Of a DNA stretch of 64,000 nt, positions 25,801 through 34,800 are shown piece by piece. The notes beneath the pieces were generated by a model, which saw nothing but the letters and a program-made list of their open reading frames with translations, ran no database searches and was not told the DNA's origin. The stretch lies in NCBI GenBank assembly GCA_018398815.1, contig CM031596.1, forward strand, positions 73,499,636-73,563,635, given 5' to 3'. Source of the stretch: Conus ventricosus. Lineage: Eukaryota; Mollusca; Gastropoda; Neogastropoda; Conidae. Position 1 is the first letter of the stretch, and each line of letters opens with the position of its first letter. The translations under genes were made by a program, and so were the position numbers.

Positions 25801-28800
25801 TTGTTCCCTGACCTTCTGTATCTCTGTCATTCAATTGCTACATTTGTTCCCCTGACCTTCTGTATCTCTGTCATTCAATTGCTACATTTGTTCCCCTGAC
25901 CTTCTGTATCTCTGTCATTCAATTGCTACATTTGTTCCCCTGCCCTTCTGCATCTCTATCATTCAATTGCTACATTTGTTCCCCTGACCTTCTGTATCTC
26001 TGTCATTCAATTGCTACATTTGTTCCCTGACCTTCTGTATCTCTGTCATTCAATTGCTACATTTGTTCCCCTGACCTTCTGCATCTCTGTCATTCAATTG
26101 CTACATTTGTTCCCCTGACATTCTGTATCTCTGTCATTCAGTCACTACATTTGTTCCCCTGACCTTCTGTATCTCTGTCATTCAATTGCTACATTTGTTC
26201 CCCTGACCTTCTGTATCTCTGTCATTCAATCGCTACATTTGTTGCTTGACCAGCTGTATCTCTGTCATTCACTCACTACATTTATTCCCTGATCTGCTGT
26301 ATCGCTGTCATTCAATCGCTACATTGTTACTTGACCAGCTGTATCTCTGTCATTCAGTCACTACATTTGTTCCCCTGACCTTCTGTATCTCTGTCATTCA
26401 ATTGCTACATTTGTTCCCTGACCTTCTGTATCTCTGTCATTCAATCGCTACATTTGTTCCCCTGACCTTCTGTATCTCTGTCATTCAATTGCTACATTTG
26501 TTCCCCTGACCTTCTGTATCTCTGTCATTCAGTTGCTACATTTGTTCCCCTGACTTCTGTATTCTGTCATTCAATCGCTACATTTGTTCCTGACCTTCTG
26601 TATCTCTGTCATTCAATCGCTACATTGTTCCCTGACCTTCTGTGTCTGTCATTCAATTGCTACATTTGTTCCCCTGACCTTCTGTATCTCTGTCATTCAG
26701 TCGCTACATTTGTTCCCTGACCTTCTGTATCTCTGTCATTCAATCGCTACATTTGTTACTTGACCAGTGTATCTCTGTCATTCACTCACTACATTTATTC
26801 CCTGACCTGCTGTATCGCTGTCATTCAATCGCTACATTTGTTACTTGACCTGCTGTATCTCTGTCATTCAGTGACTACATTTGTTCCCCTGACCTTCTGT
26901 ATCTCTGTCATTCAGTTTCTACATTTGTACCCCTGACCTTCTGTATCCCTGTCATTCAGTCACTACATTTGTTCCCCTGACCTTCTGTATCTCTGTCATT
27001 CAGTTGCTACATTTGTTCCCCTCACCTGGTGTATCTCAGGCATTCAATCACTACATTTGTTCCCCTGACCTTCTGTATCTCGTGTCATTTAGTCGCTACA
27101 TTTGTTTCTTGACCAGCTGTATCTCTGTCATTCAGTCGCTGCATTTATTACTTGACCAGCTGTATCTCTGTCATTCAGTCGCTGCATTTATTACTTAACC
27201 AGCTGTATCTCTGTCATTCAGTCGCTATATTTGTTTCTTGACCAGCTGTATCTCTGTCATTCAGTCGCTACATTTGTTACTTGACCAGCTGTATCTCTGT
27301 CATTCACTACATTTGTTCCCTGACCAGCTGCATCTCTGTCATTCAGTCACTACATTTGTTCCTGACCAGCTGTATCTCTGTCATTCAGTCGCTACATTTT
27401 GTACTTGACCAGCTGTATCTTTGTTAGTCACTACATTTGTTCCCTGATCTTCTGTATCTCTGGTCATTCAGTCACTACATTTGTTCCCTGACCAGCTGTA
27501 TCTCTGTCATTCAGTCGCTACATTTGTTACTTGACCAGCATCATCTCTGTTAGTCACTACATTTGTTCCCATATCTTCTGTATCTCTGTCATTCAGTCGC
27601 TGCATTTGTTCCCAGGCTGCTGTATCTCTGTCATTCAGTTGCTACATTTGTTCCCAGATCTTCTGTATCTCTGTCATTCAGTCGCTACATTTGTTCCCTG
27701 ATCTTCTGTATCTCTGTCATTCAGTCGCTACATTTGTTCCCAGATCTTCTGTATCTCTGTCATTCAGTCACTACATTTGTTCCCCTGACCTTCTGTATCT
27801 CTGTCAGTCGCTACATGTGTCCCCTGTCCTGCTGTATCTCTGTCAGTCACTACATTTGTTCCCTGACCTGCTATATCTCTGTCATTGAATCACTACATTT
27901 GTTCCCCTGACCTGCTGTATCTCTGTCATTCAATCACTACATTTGTTCCCTGACCAGCTGTATCTCTGTCATTCAATCACTACATTTGTTCCCTGACAGC
28001 TGTATCTCTGTCATTCAATCACTACATTTGTTCCCTGATCTGCTGTATCTCTGTCATTCAGTCACTACATTTGTTCCCTGACCAGCTGTATCTCTGTCAT
28101 TCAGTCACTACATTTGTTCCCTGACCTGCTATATCTCTGTCATTGAATCACTACATTTGTTCCCCTGACCAGCTGTATCTCTGTCATTCAATCACTACAT
28201 TTGTTCCCTGCCCAGCTGTATCTCTGTCATTCACTACATTTGTTCCCCTGACTTTCTGTATCTCTGTCATTCAATCACTACATTTGTTCCCCTGACCAGC
28301 TGTATCTCTGTCATTCAATCACTACATTTGTTCCCTGACCAGCTGTATCTCTGTCATTCAATCACTACATTTGTTCCTCTGACCAGCTGTATCTCTGTCA
28401 GTCGCTACATGTGTTCCCTGTCCTGCTGTATCTCTGTCATTCAGTCACTACATTTGTTTCCTGACCTGCTATATCTCTGTCATTGAATCACTACATTTGT
28501 TCCCCTGACCTGCTGTATCTCTGTCATTCAGTCACTACATTTTGTTCCCTGACCAGCTGTATCTTTGTCATTCAGTCACTACATTTGTTCCCTGACCAGC
28601 TGTATCTTTGTCATTCAGTCACTCATAGCTGCCAACTGCTACGAGATCGCCGTAGTTTGCTACGCCAAGAGAATGCTTGCTACGACGCTACTACGATCAT
28701 TAAATTGCTACGGCGAAACAAAAAAATTCGAAGATACTTTCGTTTTGTTTGGACAGCGCTAAGTAACGTCTCTATCGGTCTGTCGGAACTGCATTTCCGC

Positions 28801-31800
28801 TTTCGGTTTTACTGTAGCACGTAGATTTTTTTTTACAATTTGCCCTCTTCCTCTGCTTCATCTCTGTATAATAACATTTATAGATATACTAAGGGTACTG
28901 TAGCTTTAATGTGGTCCGTAAAACTGGTTATAGGCCTGATTTCTTTTAGAACGCGCGCAAAATTAAGTTGCTACTGTCAAATTGGAAATGCTACTGTGAA
29001 AATTGTGAAATGCTACTGTAAGCCGCATGAGCAGGTTGGCAGCCTGGTCACTACATTTGTTCCTCTGATCAGCTGTATCTCTGTCATTCAATCACTACAT
29101 TTGTTCCCCTGACTTTCTGTATCTCTGTCATTCAATCACTACATTTGTTCCCCTGACCAGCTGTATCTCTGTCATTCAGTCACTACATTTGTTCCCTGAC
29201 CAGCTGTATCTCTGTCATTCAATCACTACATTTGTTCCTCTGACCAGCTGTATCTCTGTCAGTCGCTACATGTGTTCCCTGTCCTGCTGTATCTCTGTCA
29301 TTCAGTCACTACATTTGTTTCCTGACTGCTATATCTCTGTCATTGAATCACTACATTTGTTCCCTGACCTGCTGTATCTCTGTCATTCAGTCACTACATT
29401 TCTTCCCTGACCTGCTGTATCTCTGTCATTCAGTCACTACATTTGTTCCCTGACCTGCTGTATCTCTGTCATTCAGTCACTACATTTGTTCCCCTGACCA
29501 GCTGTATCTCTGTCATTCACTCACTACATTTGTTCCCTGACCAGCTGTATCTTTGTCATTCAGTCACTACATTTGTTCCCTGACCAGCTGTATCTTTGTC
29601 ATTCATCACTACATTTGTTCCCTGACCAGCTGTATCTTTGTCATTCAGTCACTACATTTGTTCCTGACCAGCTGTATCTCTGTCATTCAGTCACTACATT
29701 TGTTCCCTGACCAGCAGTATCTCTGTCATTCAGTCACTACATTTGTTCCCTGACCAGCTGTATCTCTGTCATTCACTACATTTGTTCCCTCACCAGCTGT
29801 ATCTCTGTCATTCAATCACTACATTTGTTCCCTGACCAGCTGTATCTCTGTCATTCAGTCACTACATTTGTTCCCTGACCTGCTGCATCTCTGTCATTCA
29901 GTCACTACATTTGTTACTTGACCAGCTGTATCTTGTCATTCAGTCACTACATTTGTTCCCTGACCAGCTGTATCTCTGTCATTCACTACATTTGTTACTT
30001 AACCAGCTGTATCTCTGTCATTCAGTCAAGCTACATTTGTTACTTGACCTGCTGTATCTCTGTCATTCAGTCACTACATTTGTTCCCCTGACCTTCTGTA
30101 TCTCTGTCAGTCACTACATTTGTTCCCCTGACCTTCTGTATCTCTGTCATTCAGTCACTACATTTGTTCCCTGACCTGCTGCATCTCTGTCATTCAGTCA
30201 CTACATTTGTTCCCTGACCTCTGTATCTCTGTCATTCAGTCGCTACATTTGTTCCCTCACCCGCTGTATCTCTGTCATTCAGTCACTACATTTGTTCCCC
30301 TGACCTTCTGTATCTCTGTCATTCAATCACTACATTTGTTCCCTGACCAGCTGTATCTCTGTCATTCAGTCACTACATTTGTTCCCTGACCTGCTGCATC
30401 TCTGTCATTCAGTCACTACATTTGTTACTTGACCAGCTGTATCTCTTGTCATTCAGTCACTACATTTGTTCCCTGACCAGCTGTATCTCTGTCATTCACT
30501 ACATTTGTTACTTAACCAGCTGTATCTCTGTCATTCAGTCAAGCTACATTTGTTACTTGACCTGCTGTATCTCTGTCATTCAGTCATACATTTGTTCCCC
30601 TGACCTTCTGTATCTCTGTCAGTCACTACATTTGTTCCCCTGACCTTCTGTATCTCTGTCATTCAGTCACTACATTTGTTCCCTGACCTGCTGTATCTCT
30701 GTCATTCAGTCACTACATTTGTTCCCTGACCTGCTGTATCTCTGTCATTCAGTCGCTACATTTGTTCCCCTCACTGCTGTATCTCTGTCATTCAATCACT
30801 ACATTTGTTCCCCTGACCTTCTGTATCTCTGTCATTCAATCACTACATTTGTTCCCTTCACCTGCTGTATCTCTGTCATTCAGTCACTACATTTGTTCCC
30901 CTGACCTTCTGTATCTCTGTCATTCAGTCACTACATTTGTTCCCTGACCAGCTGTATCTTTGTCATTCAATCACTACATTTGTTCCCTGACCAGCTGTAT
31001 CTCTGTCATTCAATCACTACATTTGTTCCCCTGACCTGCTGTATCTCTGTCATTCAGTTGCTACATTTGTTCCCTCACCTGCTGTATCTTTGTCATTCAG
31101 TCACTACATTTGTTCTCCTGACCTGCTGTATCTCTGTCATTCAGTCACTACATTTGTTCCCCTCACCTGCTGTATCTTTGTCATTCAATCACTGCATTTG
31201 TTCCCCTGACCTTCTGTATCTCTGTCATTCAGTCACTACATTTGTTCCCTGACCAGCTGTATCTTTGTCATTCAATCACTACATTTGTTCCCTGACCTTC
31301 TGTATCTCTGTCATTCAGTCACTACATTTGTTCCCTGACCAGCTGTATCTTTGTCATTCAATCACTACATTTGTTCCCTGACCAGCTGTATCTTTGTCAT
31401 TCAATCACTACATTTGTTCTCTGACCAGCTGTATCTCTGTCATTCAATCACTACATTTGTTCCTGACCAGCTGTATCTCTGTCATTCAATCACTACATTT
31501 GTTCCCCTCACCTGCTGTATCTTTGTCATTCAATCACTACATTTGTTCCCTGACCTGCTGTATCTCTGTCATTCAATCACTACATTTGTTCCCCTGACCT
31601 TCTGTATCTCTGTCATTCAATCACTACATTTGTTCCCTGACCAGCTGTATCTCTGTCATTCAATCACTACATTTGTTCCCCTGACCTTCTGTATCTCTGT
31701 CATTCAATCACTACATTTGTTCCCCTCACCTGCTGTATCTTTGTCATTCAATCACTACATTTGTTCCCCTGACCTGCTGTATCTCTGTCATTCAGTCACT

Positions 31801-34800
31801 ACATTTGTTCCCCTGACCTTCTGTATCTCTGTCATTCAGTCACTACATTTGTTCCTGACCAGCTGTATCTTTGTCATTCAGTCGCTATATTTGTTACTTG
31901 ACCAGCTGTATCTCCGTCATTCAATCACTACATTTGTTCCCTCACGCTGTATCTCTGTCATTCAGTTGCTGCATTTGTTCCCCTGACCAGCAGTATCTCT
32001 GTCATTCAGTCACTACATTTGTTCTCCTGACCAGCAGTATCTCTGTCATTCAGTTGCTGCATTTGTTCCCTGACCAGCAGTATCTCTGTCATTCAGTCAC
32101 TACATTTGTTCCCCTGACCAGCAGTATCTCTGTCATTCAGTCACTACATTTGTTCCCCTGACTTCCGTATCTCTGTCATTCAATCACTATATTTGTTCCC
32201 CTGACCAGCAGTATCTCTGTCATTCAGTCACTACATTTGTTCCCCTGACCTTCTGTATCTCTGTCATTCAATCACTATATTTGTTTCCCTGACAGCTGTA
32301 TCTCTGTCATTCAGTTGCTGCATTTGTTCCCGTGACATTCTGTGTTCTTGTCGGACATTTTGTTTGTTTGCTTTTGGCATGGGACCTGCTGTATCTCTGT
32401 CATACAGTCACTACATTTGTTCCCTGACCTGATGTATGTCTGTCAGTCATTACCTTTGTTCATGGTCAGGTCCACTTTGAGGACACAGCCAGCATGTGCC
32501 GACTGGGCAATGAAAAAGGGAGGCCTTTCTCTGGCGTAACAGCATGTGTGGACTTTTGCGCCCACTCCCACAAGGACTTTCACAACATGTTGAATGGCAG
32601 CACTGTGGTATGTTACCCTTTTTCCACATTTTGTTTGCTCGTAAGCTGAAGATGTTGTTGAACCTGCCTGCTAGATTAGATTTTGAATCAGTTTATGAAG
32701 TGACTTTGCTTTTTCGTTTTTTAACCACAGAGTAGTACGAGGGCTTCATGATCATATTTATATCTGCTGAATGAATTTGAACTGTACATCTTGGTTACAG
32801 CATGGTTTTTGCTTGGGTTTGGGTTCCCAGTCATGTAGGCATTTTAGGCAGTGAGGTGGTTGATCAACTTACCAAGAATCCTCTCAGGAGTGAAATTCGA
32901 ACTTTGTTGTTTGGTTCACTTTCATTGTGATTCATGCCTGCTGCGTGCCATTTTCTCTGATCATGCAAGTTTTGCGTGAGAGAGAGCAGGGAATTAATCT
33001 ATTCATCTCCTTGCATTGTACAAGGGGAGACAACTCCTTAGCGTACAGTTCATTTTGAGGTAATTTTGTGCTGTATTGCTGGCCTTTGGGAGTATTTGGA
33101 AACCTGTCTAGTGAAGTAGTATGGCCTTCCTTAATGAAGAGTGTCCAACTGCCCATCTCCTTTTTTATATTGTGACACTTGTTTGGACAGGTAAGTTTGA
33201 GGAAAAAGACCTTTTTTCCCTTTAAATTAAAAGGAGCTTTTGAAAATACTTGCCTGTCTAAACACTAGTACTTCTTACCACTTCTTTGGAATTTGCATGG
33301 GAAAGTTGTGAAAACTGATTGACAACTCACTAAATAAAAGCTTAAAGTATGAGTCAGAGAAGACAACTCTGATAATCCGGAATAGCTCAGTTGGTAGAGC
33401 GCCTGACTCGTAATCTTGGTGATCCTGGGGTTGCGGGTTCGAACCTCCACCGGGGCGTTTCGGTACAGGGGGATTTTTCCCTCGGAGTTAACATTGGTTC
33501 TGACTCCATTTCCCTTACAGTCCTTCGAATGAGACAATAAACCGAGGTTCCGTGTGTGAACGTATGCATAACATCTTGCACACACGTAAAATCCCATCAC
33601 CAACTTTCGGAAGAGTAGGCCAGTTTGGCCGTTGGTATGGATGACACGTTACACATAGCATGCACCCTGCATGAGAAATGGAAAGAATGAAGGAAGTAAG
33701 GAAAATGAATGATCGATATTGAATGATACTGACTGGATGACACGGGAAACGACTGAATGAAGCGCCAGCTGGCAGCTCTTCAGTCAGCACTACCCAGGTA
33801 GGCAGCCCATTGTATAAACGAGTGTTGATTGTAAAGCGCTTAGAGCTTGGCCTCTAGCGAGAATAGGCGCTATATAAGTATTCATTATTATTATTATTAT
33901 TAATCCTAATGAAGGATCAAGAGGCACTAGATTGGACATTTCTTAAAGCGAACAGTAATCATAATGACAGCGGTAAAAATTATGTTAACATAGGACATTT
34001 CTACAGCACTTTGCAAGCATTAATACTTTACAACATCAAGAGAGTACTCATTTGCTCATCTGAATCTGGCATACAAGTTTTTCCTTTCCCCCATCCCCGA
34101 CCCCTTCTCATGTCACCCTTCTCCCTCTACACACAGACTCGCAGACATGCATGTCCTGCCCACAAATCTTATGAAATCATACACACATATTATGATGAAT
34201 GTGCTGGATCATAAAAGCATTCAATAATCAAAACAAAAGTCTAGGCAGAAATTTAATTATACTCATCATAACACAGAAGTGTAGAAATTGTTTTTAATAT
34301 TCAGGAACACAAATTAGATACTGAGCTTTTACAAGAACAAATATCTAACCACCATCTGCACACAGGTGGAGCAGTTGTCTAATGATTTCCGTGTAAACTG
34401 GAATGAAATATTTGTTCAAACCATTCAGATCTACAGATGATTGTTCCAGGTCAGAATCTCAAGTAGTCTAACACCATACTTAAAATTTTAGATACTTAGA
34501 ATTATATCAGGTTTTGCTCATTGAGTATAAATGAAGAGGAAAAGCTAGTTTCTTTTTCAGTTGTCCAAAATTATAAAAGTTCTGCTTTGGTTTAATCAGG
34601 TTTATTATCGTAGCTACATGAGAGATATGAGAACTTTTTATTTACATTCTCTGAAGCGTATCTTATTTTTTGATTCAAGAAACCAATATTCTACAGATGG
34701 CATATGGATTGATGCAGCTCTAATGTCAGAATACATGTGCATCTGTTTTATTCACTTGTTTTACTGACTGAACAGTTTCAAAGATGTATGTTAATAACGT

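Larger units (their letters stand above)
23598..32469 (+). other. TET intron 6 (8.9 kb)
   Basis: Largest intron. From 23598 to 24960 it has a GT/GC-alternating patch, an A-run and unidentified sequence. A reverse SINE sits at 24961-25150. From 25638 it is a minisatellite that continues to the acceptor. Confidence 0.9.

Noticed and set aside
26246..32161. Open frames of up to 211 codons with a repeating [22 protein letters not shown] pattern
   Set aside because: They are translations of the 43/44-bp minisatellite in whichever frames lack stops. Frame changes every few units, and the array lies in an intron.
25638..32460. CRISPR-like array
   Set aside because: There are no unique spacers between constant repeats: the units are contiguous and the genome is eukaryotic with spliced genes.
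33377..33450. tRNA gene
   Set aside because: A and B boxes are present, but the sequence continues into a SINE body and the acceptor stem does not close. A second diverged copy shares the same body.
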